Source of the DNA: a virus
Length of the DNA: 64,000 nt
Virus record (IMG/VR): IMGVR_UViG_3300028384_001046
Location: 46,916-110,915 of that record
Reading direction: 5' to 3' (one strand)
The notes below the pieces were generated by a model. It made no database searches and had not been told where the DNA came from. It saw only the letters and a program-made list of their open reading frames with translations. A program made the translations under genes and the position numbers. This document shows positions 24,073 to 33,309 of this stretch, in pieces. The number at the start of each line of letters is the position of its first letter. The first letter of the stretch is position 1.

Positions 24073-26517
24073 ATGTCATTAAATTTAGTCTCCCCAGGCG
24101 TAAGAGTAAGAGAAGTTGACTTAACTATTGGACGTATTGATGATATTAATGATCAAGTAGGTGCTATCGCTGGACCATTTCAAAAGGGTCCCGTAAATAC
24201 ACCAATCTTAATTGAAACCGAAAACGATCTTTTACAAACGTTTGGTAAGCCACTATCTACTGATTCTCAGTATGAATACTGGATGAGTGCATCCTCATAT
24301 CTCTCATATGGTGGTATATTGAGAGTTATCAGATCTTCGCATACGGATGAAACATCTCCATTATCCAATGCTAACGTCTCTGTCGATGGTGGAACTCTAA
24401 CGAGTTTACAAGTTGATTCCTCAGAGGACTATTACAACAACCATTTAAATGATATTACTTGGATGTATGCATCCAGAAACCCAGGATCTTGGGCTAATGA
24501 CTTGAAGGTTTGTACTATTGACTCCAAAGCAGATCAGAGACTGGCAATTGGAACGGATGGTCTTGCCGTAGGATATGCGATCACGGCTGGATTTACAACT
24601 TCTGTAGCAAATACGGATGGAACTATTGGTATTCAAACAGGATATCTTAAAGCAGTTATTACTGACATTCATGATTCGTCTGTTGATGTCAAAATTTTGT
24701 CCGAACATAACGTAACAACTGATGTTTGGAGTGAAGTTGACTATCAAGAGGGCAGTTCTACTAAATCTTTCTCAGGATATGATGAGGGAGTAGACACATT
24801 TAATCTTGAAACTCCAGGTGGGGCACTCCGAAATAACTCAAATTTATATAGGGCTTTTGATAATGCTGGGGCAGAAGTTCAACTTGAAAGAACAAGATTC
24901 CAAGCCGTTGTTGGTTTAGGATCTACAGAGATTACTTTTGGTGATGATCTAAACACTCTAAAGGCTAGTATCGGTGATCAGATTAAATCTGTTAATGGTA
25001 CTTATACTGGTAACATTGTTGGATTCTCTCCAGACGGATCTGATGGACAGTACATTATCATGGACACTGCTACTTCTGTTGCATTTGCAAATACAGACTT
25101 TATTGTTAAGAGTGGAATTGGTAGTGGATTAATACTCAGACAAGGCAATACTGCGGAAGACTGGTATAATCAACAGACTCTTGGTTTAGACAACCAAAAA
25201 ATCTTCTGGAAATCTCTTGCGGAAAGACCAGGAACGTCTGCATATGCTGCAGATAGAAGTTCTAGATTTGACGAGGTTCATATTGTTATCGTTGACGACA
25301 CTGGTAAAGTAACTGGTAGTGCAGGAAACATTGTAGAGAAGTGGGTTGGTCTTTCTAAGGCATCGGATGCCAAGATTTCTCCATCTGCGGACATATACTA
25401 TAAGAACTACATTGCACAGTATTCATCAAACATTTTTGTTGGTGCGGCACAAACTGGTACTGGGTTAAAATACACAATGCTCAGTGGATATACAATTGAT
25501 AATAGTGGTACATGGGGTCAACTCACTCAAGGAGTTTCTTTTAATGGATCTGGACCTCAAACATATTCATTATCTGGAGGTAGTGATTATGGTGGTGTTG
25601 GAGTTTACAAGTGCAAACTTTCTGATGTTGTTTCCTCATATTCCATCTTAGATAACCCCGCAGAATACTCGGTTAACTACATTATTCAAGGTCCATCTTC
25701 AGGCGATACTGTTTTTTCTGCACAAGCTAAGGCAAATAAACTGATTCAGATTGCGGAAACTCGTAAAGATTGTGTTGCTTGTATTTCGCCATACAAGCCT
25801 GATGTTGTTGGAGTTACTCAGTCAGATACACAGACAAGAAACATTATCAATTTCTATGATAGTTTGACATCTAGTTCTTACGCTGTATTTGATTCTGGAT
25901 ACAAGTACACCTTTGATAGATTCAACAATACATTCAGATATGTTGCTTTGAATGCCGACATTGCTGGTTTGATGGCAAGAACTTCTATTAATTCTTTCCC
26001 CTGGTTCTCACCTGCAGGATCTCAAAGAGGATCCATCAATAATGCAATTAAACTTGCTTATAATCCATCACAGGCACAAAGAGATCTGCTTTATCCTAAG
26101 AGAATTAACCCAGTTATATTCTCTCCTGGTGCAGGAATGATTCTATATGGAGACAAAACTGCTCTTAAGGAATCATCTGCATTCGATAGAATTAACGTTC
26201 GTCGTCTGTTCCTCACTATTGAACAAACCATTGAAAGAGCTGCAAGAGCACAACTCTTTGAGTTCAATGATATTTTAACAAGAACTAACTTCTTGAATGT
26301 CGTTGAACCATATCTCCGCGATGTTAAGGCGAAGAGAGGTATCATTGATTTCGTTGTTATTTGTGACGAATCTAATAACACACCAGATGTTATTGATTCC
26401 AATCAGTTTAAAGCTGATATCTTCATAAAACCAAATAGATCAATCAACTTCATTGGACTGACGTTCGTGGCTACACGTTCTGGAGTCAGTTTTGATGAAG
26501 TAGTTGGTAATGTTTGA
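24073..26517 (+). CDS. gp18: Contractile tail sheath gp18
   Basis: The protein has 814 residues (T4 659). The N-terminus SLNLVSPGVRVREVDLTIGR and GPFQKGPVNTPILIETENDL are conserved sheath features. The C-terminus has the sheath core: RINPVIFSPGAGMILYGDKT, FDRINVRRLFLTIEQTIERA, LFEFNDILTRTNFLNVVEPY and FIKPNRSINFIGLTFVATRS. The middle is longer than in T4 and probably adds surface loops. gp18 forms the contractile sheath around the gp19 tube. It has its own late promoter. Confidence 0.95.
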   Translation: MSLNLVSPGVRVREVDLTIGRIDDINDQVGAIAGPFQKGPVNTPILIETENDLLQTFGKPLSTDSQYEYWMSASSYLSYGGILRVIRSSHTDETSPLSNANVSVDGGTLTSLQVDSSEDYYNNHLNDITWMYASRNPGSWANDLKVCTIDSKADQRLAIGTDGLAVGYAITAGFTTSVANTDGTIGIQTGYLKAVITDIHDSSVDVKILSEHNVTTDVWSEVDYQEGSSTKSFSGYDEGVDTFNLETPGGALRNNSNLYRAFDNAGAEVQLERTRFQAVVGLGSTEITFGDDLNTLKASIGDQIKSVNGTYTGNIVGFSPDGSDGQYIIMDTATSVAFANTDFIVKSGIGSGLILRQGNTAEDWYNQQTLGLDNQKIFWKSLAERPGTSAYAADRSSRFDEVHIVIVDDTGKVTGSAGNIVEKWVGLSKASDAKISPSADIYYKNYIAQYSSNIFVGAAQTGTGLKYTMLSGYTIDNSGTWGQLTQGVSFNGSGPQTYSLSGGSDYGGVGVYKCKLSDVVSSYSILDNPAEYSVNYIIQGPSSGDTVFSAQAKANKLIQIAETRKDCVACISPYKPDVVGVTQSDTQTRNIINFYDSLTSSSYAVFDSGYKYTFDRFNNTFRYVALNADIAGLMARTSINSFPWFSPAGSQRGSINNAIKLAYNPSQAQRDLLYPKRINPVIFSPGAGMILYGDKTALKESSAFDRINVRRLFLTIEQTIERAARAQLFEFNDILTRTNFLNVVEPYLRDVKAKRGIIDFVVICDESNNTPDVIDSNQFKADIFIKPNRSINFIGLTFVATRSGVSFDEVVGNV

Positions 26518-26525
26518 TTCATACC

Positions 26526-26533
26526 ACTAAATA
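26526..26533 (+). promoter_or_regulatory. Late promoter box ACTAAATA before gene 19
   Basis: The box lies 23 bases before the gp19 ATG, between gp18 and gp19. AAGAGGTTAA follows as ribosome site. Confidence 0.55.
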
Positions 26534-26556
26534 ACAGTACAAGAGGTTAACTAGCC

Positions 26557-27252
26557 ATGCCAAGTTCCAAGTCATTTAATCCACCTCAGGTAGGGGATAG
26601 GACTATTGAGGATTTTAAGGCTCGACTCAGTGGAGGGGCTGCGCGCCCCAATTTGTTTGAGGTTGAACTTGCCTTCCCAAGCTACGTCCAAATAGCAACA
26701 GAATCTGTAGCTAACTCCAGATTCTTAGTAAAAGCTGCTCAGTTACCAGCTTCAAATATTAATGTAATTGATGTTCCTTTCAGAGGAAGAAATTTAAAGA
26801 TTGCTGGAGATAGAACTTTTGATGTTTGGACCATTACGGTCATTAATGACATCTCTTTCGATTTGCGAAATGCTTTTGAGCAGTGGATGAATGGTATCAA
26901 CAAGCATGATAATGCTACTGGTGTCATTAATCCAACTCAATATCAGAAGGATGCCGTTGTTTATCAACTAGGAAGAAATACTAGAACATCCACTGGTAGT
27001 TTTCCAACTACTATTTCGGATGCAACTTTAGGAGCTGCTGACAAATATCCAGTTCTCAAGAAGTACGTATTCCATGGTATCTTCCCAACCAATGTAAGTT
27101 CTATTGAATTATCATACGACAACTCTGATACTATTGAAGAGTTTACTGTAGATATGCAAGTTCAATGGTGGGATGCATATACTGCAGAAAATGTAAATCT
27201 CTTTGGAACAGAGGAAGAACCAGTAACAACGGCTGATTCTCAGACTGCTTAA
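26557..27252 (+). CDS. gp19: Tail tube protein gp19
   Basis: The protein has 231 residues, a little longer than T4 gp19 (163). It has the tube-protein layout: RPNLFEVELAFPSY, FLVKAAQLPASNINVIDVPF, GRNLKIAGDRTFDVWTITVI, NAFEQWMNGIN, then YPVLKKYVFHGIFPTNVSSI and EFTVDMQVQWWDAY. gp19 hexamers stack to form the inner tube through which DNA passes. It lies between the sheath and portal genes as in T4. Confidence 0.9.
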   Translation: MPSSKSFNPPQVGDRTIEDFKARLSGGAARPNLFEVELAFPSYVQIATESVANSRFLVKAAQLPASNINVIDVPFRGRNLKIAGDRTFDVWTITVINDISFDLRNAFEQWMNGINKHDNATGVINPTQYQKDAVVYQLGRNTRTSTGSFPTTISDATLGAADKYPVLKKYVFHGIFPTNVSSIELSYDNSDTIEEFTVDMQVQWWDAYTAENVNLFGTEEEPVTTADSQTA

Positions 27253-27261
27253 TTTTCATTG

Positions 27262-27269
27262 AATAAATA
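27262..27269 (+). promoter_or_regulatory. Late promoter box AATAAATA before gene 20
   Basis: The box lies 28 bases before the gp20 ATG, in the short gap after gp19. It matches the late octamer in 7 of 8 bases. Confidence 0.5.
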
Positions 27270-27297
27270 TATTTGATTATGCCTCAAGTGAATCTAA

Positions 27298-28968
27298 ATG
27301 GCTAGGTTGTTTGGTTTTAAAATTGATAAGGGAGACGATGCTTCAAAGAGCATCGTTTCTCCCGTCCCAAAGTCCGATGAGGATTCATCGGACTTTTATG
27401 TTAGCAGCGGCTTTTATGGTCAGTACGTAGATATTGATGGCGTCTATAAGTCAGAGTTTGATTTAATTAAAAGATATCGAGAAATGGCTCTGCATCCAGA
27501 AGTGGATAGTGCTATTGAAGATATTATAAATGAGGCGATTGTCTCGGATCAGAACGATTCCCCCATTCAAATTGATCTATCGAATCTCCCTGCTTCGGAA
27601 AAACTTAAAGAACTTATTAGAGATGAGTTTAAGAAGATCAAAGAAATCATGGACTTTGATAAAAAGTGCCATGAAATCCTCCGTAACTGGTATGTCGATG
27701 GAAGAATCTTCTATCACAAAGTAATTGATCTCAAAAAACCAGAAGAAGGTATTCAGGAAGTAAGATATATTGATCCACTGAAAATTAAGTACGTTAGAAA
27801 ACTGAAGAAGAAAGACAACGTACAACAAACTGTTGCAAGAATTCAAAGTCAAGATAATCCTCTTACTCCAGAAATCGAAGAGTATTATCTCTACGATCCA
27901 AATACTCAGGCAGCAAAAAATAATGTTGGAGCTATTGGACAACCAGCATTCAAAAATGTAACTAAACCAGTAAAAATTGCTATTGATGCAGTTACGTTCT
28001 GTCACTCTGGATTAGTAGATAGAAACAAACAAACAATTCTTTCATATCTTCACAAGTCTATTAAGGCACTCAATCAACTTCGTATGATTGAAGACAGTCT
28101 GGTTATCTATAGATTGTCGCGTGCTCCAGAAAGAAGAATTTTCTATATTGATGTGGGCAATCTTCCTAAGATTAAAGCAGAACAATATCTAAAAGATGTA
28201 ATGAGCCGTTATCGTAATAAACTTGTTTACGATGCTGGAACTGGTGAGGTCAGAGATGACCGCAAGCACATGAGTATGTTAGAAGACTTCTGGCTTCCTC
28301 GTCGTGAAGGTGGTCGTGGTACTGAAATCACAACTCTTCCTGGTGGACAGAACTTAGGCGAACTATCCGATATTGAGTATTTCCAGAAAAAACTTTACAG
28401 AGCACTTGGTGTTCCCGAGTCTCGTATTGCTGGATCTGGAGAAGGTTTCAACCTCGGTCGTTCTTCCGAAATTCTTAGAGACGAAATTAAGTTTACTAAG
28501 TTCGTCGGTAGAATGAGAAAGAGATTCTCTGGTGTTTTTAGCGATATGCTGAAGACTCAGTTAATCCTGAAAAACATTGTTACCCCAGAAGATTGGGAAA
28601 TTTTGTCTGATCATATTCAATATGATTTTGTATATGATAATCACTTTGCCGAACTAAAGGAAACAGAACTTCTTAATGAGAGACTTGGAACTGCTGCTGC
28701 AGTTGACCCATATCTTGGTAAGTACTTCTCTCTTGAGTATGTTAGAAGACATGTCCTCAAACAGAAGGATGAAGAAATTATAGAGATTGATAAACAGATT
28801 GAGAAAGAAATTAAAGATGGTAAGTTGATAGATCCAATGGAAATTCAACAGATGGAAATGGGAGCTGGAGAAGATTTGGGATCTCCTGTCACAGAACCAG
28901 AAATTGATGCATCCGCCGTAGAAGCTGATGGATCATCAATGGAGATGCCCAAGGGAGGGGAAATATAA
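27298..28968 (+). CDS. gp20: Portal protein gp20
   Basis: The protein has 556 residues (T4 524). Conserved gp20 segments are visible: FYGQYVDIDGVYKSEFDLIK, YREMALHPEVDSAIEDIINE, NWYVDGRIFYHKVID, EVRYIDPLKIKYVRK, FYIDVGNLPKIKAEQYLKDV, FWLPRREGGRGTEITTLPGG and YRALGVPESRIAGSGEGFNL. The dodecameric portal is the vertex for head assembly, packaging and tail joining. The C-terminal 50 residues are acidic and Met/Gln-rich. Confidence 0.95.
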   Translation: MARLFGFKIDKGDDASKSIVSPVPKSDEDSSDFYVSSGFYGQYVDIDGVYKSEFDLIKRYREMALHPEVDSAIEDIINEAIVSDQNDSPIQIDLSNLPASEKLKELIRDEFKKIKEIMDFDKKCHEILRNWYVDGRIFYHKVIDLKKPEEGIQEVRYIDPLKIKYVRKLKKKDNVQQTVARIQSQDNPLTPEIEEYYLYDPNTQAAKNNVGAIGQPAFKNVTKPVKIAIDAVTFCHSGLVDRNKQTILSYLHKSIKALNQLRMIEDSLVIYRLSRAPERRIFYIDVGNLPKIKAEQYLKDVMSRYRNKLVYDAGTGEVRDDRKHMSMLEDFWLPRREGGRGTEITTLPGGQNLGELSDIEYFQKKLYRALGVPESRIAGSGEGFNLGRSSEILRDEIKFTKFVGRMRKRFSGVFSDMLKTQLILKNIVTPEDWEILSDHIQYDFVYDNHFAELKETELLNERLGTAAAVDPYLGKYFSLEYVRRHVLKQKDEEIIEIDKQIEKEIKDGKLIDPMEIQQMEMGAGEDLGSPVTEPEIDASAVEADGSSMEMPKGGEI

Positions 28969-28971
28969 ATA
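28964..28971 (+). promoter_or_regulatory. Late promoter box TATAAATA before gene 67
   Basis: This is an exact T4 late octamer overlapping the gp20 stop, 29 bases before the next ATG. Confidence 0.7.
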
Positions 28972-28999
28972 CTTCTAGTTTGTATGTAATTTAACTGTC

Positions 29000-29245
29000 A
29001 TGGATGACCTTATTGATTTGATTGTGAATAATGAATCTCCAACGGAAATTCATTCTAAGATCAAAGATGTTCTTTTTGCAAAGTCTGCTGAGAATATCGA
29101 AACCATTCGTCCAGCTATCACAGCTGATATGTTTGGTGGTCCCAATCCTTGGGTTGATCAATTAGATGATGCGGAGCCAGAAACTGATGAAGTGGAGGCA
29201 TCTGCAGAAGTTGAAGAACCTGCCGAGGAACCAGAGGAAGAATGA
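29000..29245 (+). CDS. gp67: Prohead core protein gp67-like
   Basis: The protein has 81 residues, the same size as T4 gp67 (80). The N-terminus MDDLIDLIVNNESPTEIHSK and its helical continuation parallel T4 gp67 (MEGLIEAIKSNDLVAARKLF), and the last 30 residues are almost all Glu, Asp, Ala and Pro. T4 gp67 is an acidic scaffold-core component that gp21 degrades during head maturation. The position between 20 and 21 is also the same. The overlap with gp21 (GAATGAAA) suggests coupled translation. Confidence 0.75.
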   Translation: MDDLIDLIVNNESPTEIHSKIKDVLFAKSAENIETIRPAITADMFGGPNPWVDQLDDAEPETDEVEASAEVEEPAEEPEEE

Positions 29246-29967
29246 AACTTATTACCGAAGAAATCGAATCAGCTAAGGTTCTTGTCGAAGAAAAAGACGG
29301 CAAGAAATCTATGTTTATTGAGGGTATTTTCCTTCAAGGAAACCTAAAGAATAGAAATGGTCGTTTCTATCCTGTTGAAACTCTTCAAAAAGAAGTAAAC
29401 AGATATACCGAGTCTTTCATTTCTAAGGGTCGTGCTCTTGGTGAGCTTGGCCACCCCGATGGACCAACGGTAAATCTCGATAGAGTTTCCCATAAGATTG
29501 TTGATCTTCATAAAGAAGGAACCAATTTTATTGGAAAGGCTAAACTTCTCGATACACCTATGGGCAAAATTGCTCAGTCATTAATTGATGAGGGTGTTCA
29601 ACTGGGAGTTTCTTCCAGAGGAATGGGAAGTCTACGTGACACAAACGAAGGTTATAAGGTAGTAGGCGAAGATTTTATGCTTGCTACTGCTGCTGATATT
29701 GTCGCAGATCCTTCTGCTCCTGACGCTTTTGTTAATGGAATTATGGAAGGAGTTGAGTGGATTTGGGACGCTGGTCTTCTCAAAGCACAAACTACAATTA
29801 AAGAAGCAACAGTTGAAGAAACCGTTGCAGTAATTGAAAAAGAACCAGAAGAAGTTGTCGAAGAGACGATTGAGAAAACTAAGAAAACTATAAATACCTT
29901 AGTTAAACAACAAAGACTTGATGAGAAGAAATTGGAACTATTCCAAAACTTCCTATCAAATCTTTGA
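29242..29967 (+). CDS. gp21: Prohead core scaffold and protease gp21
   Basis: The protein has 241 residues (T4 212). Seen: FIEGIFLQGNLKNRNGRFYP, RALGELGHPDGPTVNLDRVS with the catalytic His, and GVQLGVSSRGMGSLR with the catalytic Ser of the U9/S49-like phage proteases. The C-terminal 65 residues are acidic with many Glu-Glu and Val-Glu pairs, fit for self-cleavage. It cuts scaffold and capsid proteins after (L/I)xE. Possible targets in this phage are gp23 (FLGE|A) and the two proteins with capsid-targeting leaders. Confidence 0.95.
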   Translation: MKLITEEIESAKVLVEEKDGKKSMFIEGIFLQGNLKNRNGRFYPVETLQKEVNRYTESFISKGRALGELGHPDGPTVNLDRVSHKIVDLHKEGTNFIGKAKLLDTPMGKIAQSLIDEGVQLGVSSRGMGSLRDTNEGYKVVGEDFMLATAADIVADPSAPDAFVNGIMEGVEWIWDAGLLKAQTTIKEATVEETVAVIEKEPEEVVEETIEKTKKTINTLVKQQRLDEKKLELFQNFLSNL

Positions 29968-29971
29968 ATTT

Positions 29972-29983
29972 AATAAATAAATA
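29972..29983 (+). promoter_or_regulatory. Double late promoter box AATAAATAAATA before gene 22
   Basis: Two overlapping AATAAATA octamers lie 42-53 bases before gp22. No further box is seen before gp23, so this promoter probably drives both scaffold and major capsid protein. Confidence 0.55.
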
Positions 29984-30024
29984 TAGATTACGATATCTAC
30001 AACGATCAAAAACGGAGAGTTCAA

Positions 30025-31110
30025 ATGTCTCGTGGAGATTTACAAGAAATGGAAGTAGGCACTAAGCAATCCAAAACCGCTGTTAATAGTGGTGCAAAGG
30101 CTGGTGAACCCATGCCAAAAGCACCTAACTATGTTCCCGACAACGGTGCCGTTGAGGATCTCGGTGGTCCAACCCCCGAGAATTCTAAACCAGACGATAA
30201 TTCTAATGCGCTTAAGACTCCTACCCAGACGATTAAGCAAGTTAAGGATGTAGTCAACAAGGGCGCTAAACCTGCTGAACCCATGACACAAGCACCTAAG
30301 TACGCTGAAGAAACTGAAGCATCTGCTGAAGAAGAGGTAATTTCCGAAGAGGAGACTACCGAACAGGAGAGCATCATCGACATCGACGCTGCAATTGCAG
30401 AAGATGTTGAAGCACTCCTGGGCGGTGAAGAACTCTCAGAAGAATTCAAAGAGAAGGCTAAACTGATCTTTGAAGCTTCTATTACTGCTAAGATCACAGA
30501 TATCGAAAATCAAATCGTCGAGGCTTACGAACAAAAACTCGTAGAGGAAGTTGAAACCCTTAAGGTTGAACTTACCGAGAGACTTGATTCGTACCTTGAG
30601 TATGTCGCTGAAGAATGGCTTGAGGAAAACGCTCTCTCCGTTGAGCGTGGAATCAAGACAGAAATGACCGAATCCTTCCTTGAAGGAATGAAGGGTCTTT
30701 TTGAAGAACATTATGTATCTCTTCCTGAAGATAGATACGATGTACTTGAGAGCATGGTAGACAAACTTGATGAAATGGAGACTAAACTCAACGAGCAAAT
30801 CGAAAGAAATATTGCTCTAAATAGTAAGCTGTCGGAATCGACTGCTGAGACCGTCATGAATAATGTTGCTGAAGGACTTGCAGTTTCTCAAAAAGAAAAA
30901 CTTGCAACCCTCGCAGAAGGTGTTGAGTTTGAAAGTGAAGAAAGCTATCGTGAAAAACTAGAAACACTGAAGGAGTCATACTTCGGTGGAAAGACTAGTT
31001 CTTCCAAGACGAAAGAGACACAAGTTCTCAAAGAAGAAGCCGAACACGTAGAAGCACCTACTGGTTCTATGGCTGCATATCTAAGAGCACTCTCTAACGT
31101 CAAACAGTGA
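30025..31110 (+). CDS. gp22: Prohead scaffold gp22
   Basis: The protein has 361 residues, highly acidic and predicted to be largely helical (ITAKITDIENQIVEAYEQKL, ETLKVELTERLDSYLEYVAE). This is typical of gp22, the main core protein on which the prohead shell forms. The first 100 residues are longer than in T4 and contain a degenerate duplication: NSGAKAGEPMPKAPNYVPDN and NKGAKPAEPMTQAPKYAEET. Several (L/I)xE sites could be cut by gp21. It lies directly upstream of gp23. Confidence 0.85.
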   Translation: MSRGDLQEMEVGTKQSKTAVNSGAKAGEPMPKAPNYVPDNGAVEDLGGPTPENSKPDDNSNALKTPTQTIKQVKDVVNKGAKPAEPMTQAPKYAEETEASAEEEVISEEETTEQESIIDIDAAIAEDVEALLGGEELSEEFKEKAKLIFEASITAKITDIENQIVEAYEQKLVEEVETLKVELTERLDSYLEYVAEEWLEENALSVERGIKTEMTESFLEGMKGLFEEHYVSLPEDRYDVLESMVDKLDEMETKLNEQIERNIALNSKLSESTAETVMNNVAEGLAVSQKEKLATLAEGVEFESEESYREKLETLKESYFGGKTSSSKTKETQVLKEEAEHVEAPTGSMAAYLRALSNVKQ

Positions 31111-31147
31111 TTTAAAGATTATCAAATTTCAACACAGGTATCCTAAA

Positions 31148-32539
31148 ATGCAACAAAACATCAATTACCAACAGCTCACTGAAAAGTGGGCTCCTCTTCT
31201 AGACTACGATGGTCTAGATAACATCAAAGACGCTCACAGACGTAACGTTACCGCAGTTCTTCTTGAGAACCAAGAGCAAATGCTCAAGGAAGAAGCATCC
31301 TTCCTTGGTGAAGCATCTCCAACTAACTCTGCAGGTACAGGTGGATTCGGTGGAGACTCAGCTGCAGCTGGTCCTGTTGCTGGTTTCGACCCAGTTCTGA
31401 TCTCCCTGATCAGACGTGCAATGCCTAACCTGGTCGCTTATGACCTCGCAGGCGTTCAACCAATGAGTGGTCCTACTGGACTCATCTTCGCAATGCGTTC
31501 CCGTTACACCAACCAGAGCGGAACCGAAGCACTGTTCAACGAGCCCGATACTGCATTCGCAGGTCAGAACGACGGTGGTACTCTTACTGCAGGTCAAACT
31601 GATCAGGCTGCTGGTTTCGGTACAGGTTCTCAGTCGGGTACTAACCCTGCAGTTCTGAACCCTGTTGGTTCTGCAACTACCTCCGCTTACAACGTTGGTC
31701 AGGGTATGGCCACTGGTGAGTCTGAGGCACTCGGAGATGGTTCTGGCAACCACTTCAATGAGATGGCATTCTCGATCGAGAAGGTCACCGTTACTGCGAA
31801 GTCCAGAGCACTGAAAGCTGAGTACTCCTTAGAACTCGCACAAGACCTCAAGGCAATCCACGGTCTGAATGCTGAGGCTGAGTTGGCAAACATTCTCTCC
31901 ACAGAGATTCTTGCTGAAATCAACCGCGAAGTCATTCGTTCCATCTACAAGGTTGCTGAACAGGGTGCAACTCTTAACACCGCTACCGCTGGTGAGTTCG
32001 ACCTCGATGTTGACTCCAACGGACGCTGGTCGGTTGAGAAGTTCAAGGGTCTACTCTTCCAAATCGAAAGAGACGCTAACCAGATCGCACAAAGAACTCG
32101 TAGAGGGAAGGGCAACGTTGTTCTCTGCTCCGCAGACGTTGCTTCCGCACTCACGATGGCAGGCATTCTGGATTACACTCCTGCACTCAACGCTAACCTC
32201 AACGTTGATGACACTGGCAACACCTTCGCTGGTACACTTGCTGGTAAGTACAAGGTCTACATCGACCCATTTGCTGCAAACAACGCTGCAAATCAGTACT
32301 ACGTTGTTGGTTATAAGGGAACTTCCCCTTATGATGCAGGTATGTTCTACTGCCCATATGTTCCTCTCCAGATGGTTCGCGCCGTTGGTCAGGACACCTT
32401 CCAACCAAAAATTGGATTCAAGACTCGCTACGGCATGGTCGCAAATCCATTCGCAGAAGGAACTGATCAGGGTCTCGGTAGACTCCTCGCTAACTCCAAC
32501 CGTTACTACAGAAGAGTTACCGTTAAGAACCTCATGTGA
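31148..32539 (+). CDS. gp23: Major capsid protein gp23
   Basis: The protein has 463 residues. The HK97-like core shows LISLIRRAMPNLVAYDLAGV, QPMSGPTGLIFAMRSRYTNQ, MAFSIEKVTVTAKSRALKAE, YSLELAQDLKAIHGLNAEAE and LANILSTEILAEINREVIRS, all hallmark gp23 blocks. Near the N-terminus SFLGEASP gives a predicted gp21 cut after Glu55 (T4 cuts after residue 65). The mature shell protein would have about 408 residues. It is followed by a strong terminator. Codon choice is shifted to C-ending codons relative to neighbours, as expected for a highly expressed gene. Confidence 0.97.
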   Translation: MQQNINYQQLTEKWAPLLDYDGLDNIKDAHRRNVTAVLLENQEQMLKEEASFLGEASPTNSAGTGGFGGDSAAAGPVAGFDPVLISLIRRAMPNLVAYDLAGVQPMSGPTGLIFAMRSRYTNQSGTEALFNEPDTAFAGQNDGGTLTAGQTDQAAGFGTGSQSGTNPAVLNPVGSATTSAYNVGQGMATGESEALGDGSGNHFNEMAFSIEKVTVTAKSRALKAEYSLELAQDLKAIHGLNAEAELANILSTEILAEINREVIRSIYKVAEQGATLNTATAGEFDLDVDSNGRWSVEKFKGLLFQIERDANQIAQRTRRGKGNVVLCSADVASALTMAGILDYTPALNANLNVDDTGNTFAGTLAGKYKVYIDPFAANNAANQYYVVGYKGTSPYDAGMFYCPYVPLQMVRAVGQDTFQPKIGFKTRYGMVANPFAEGTDQGLGRLLANSNRYYRRVTVKNLM

Positions 32540-32560
32540 TCCAAGTTTCACATTTTTTCA

Positions 32561-32586
32561 AGACCTCCTTCGGGGGGTCTTTTTTT
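32561..32586 (+). terminator. Rho-independent terminator after the major capsid gene
   Basis: AGACCTCC and GGGGGTCT pair around a TTCG tetraloop and are followed by a run of T. It lies 22 bases after the gp23 stop. Confidence 0.9.
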
Positions 32587-32595
32587 ATGCCTTTT

Positions 32596-32603
32596 TATAA
32601 ATA
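32596..32603 (+). promoter_or_regulatory. Late promoter box TATAAATA after the gp23 terminator
   Basis: This is an exact late octamer 10 bases after the terminator. It restarts late transcription for the membrane protein gene and gp3. Confidence 0.7.
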
Positions 32604-32672
32604 GGGCTGCTTTTAAATAATTAAAATGTGGTAAGACTAAGTGGTTTAATTAATTCAACATCGGAGGTTGAC

Positions 32673-33284
32673 ATGTCAGAGGAACCCAAAAAAGAGAAAA
32701 AACTGCCACTGACCAAAGTGGTTGTAGGAACTATTGGTGCAATCTTTGTAGTATCGCACATTGGTTTACTGGGTTATGTTGTAAGAAAACCAGAACCACC
32801 CAGAGTTCCACAAGTTCCGACAATTAATATTCCTCGCGGTGATTATTCATCCTATACTATCAAAGCAGGAAAGGATGGATATGAGATTGAATATCGTGCA
32901 AATGACCCTAAGATTTTAACTTCGGAAAGAGGATTAGATCTTGATAAATCAAAGAAAGGATTCTTTGGTGGATCATCTAGTGAAAAGAGAAATGAATATC
33001 GTCGTGATGAATATACAATGGAAGGAACCCGCAATATGGGAGGTGCCGTAACGCAGGGTGAAGAGGGAAAGTCTGCAAAAGAAGTCGAGTGCATAGTGGC
33101 GGACGCTGGCGCACGGTCACAAGGTGCAATGGCAGGAACCGCAATTAGTGCTGGTCTCGTCGTCCCAGTGGTCTCTAGTATCCCCTACATTGGATGGTTA
33201 GCAGGTGGTTGGGCATTACTTCTAGGTCAGCAAGCAGGATCCGAATTAGGATCTCAAGTTGGTGAAGTATTTAATGACTGCTAA
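32673..33284 (+). CDS. Unknown membrane-anchored protein with glycine-zipper-like end
   Basis: ATG 32673 is used because CGGAGG lies 8 bases upstream; the in-frame GTG 32628 has no such site. The protein has 203 residues. A basic start is followed by one transmembrane segment (about 13-34: VVVGTIGAIFVVSHIGLLGY) and a Pro-rich stretch. The C-terminal 70 residues are small-residue rich and hydrophobic (GAMAGTAISAGLVVPVVSSI, GWLAGGWALLLGQQAGSELG), like glycine-zipper segments that insert in membranes. It contains two Cys late in the chain. It lies between gp23 and gp3. Late timing plus membrane features might suit a lysis or entry role, but nothing proves it. Confidence 0.65.
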   Translation: MSEEPKKEKKLPLTKVVVGTIGAIFVVSHIGLLGYVVRKPEPPRVPQVPTINIPRGDYSSYTIKAGKDGYEIEYRANDPKILTSERGLDLDKSKKGFFGGSSSEKRNEYRRDEYTMEGTRNMGGAVTQGEEGKSAKEVECIVADAGARSQGAMAGTAISAGLVVPVVSSIPYIGWLAGGWALLLGQQAGSELGSQVGEVFNDC

Positions 33285-33287
33285 ATA
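33280..33287 (+). promoter_or_regulatory. Late promoter box GCTAAATA before gene 3
   Basis: The box overlaps the stop of the membrane protein gene and lies 22 bases before the gp3 ATG. Confidence 0.45.
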
Positions 33288-33309
33288 ATACAGAACTATA
33301 TTTTATTCC

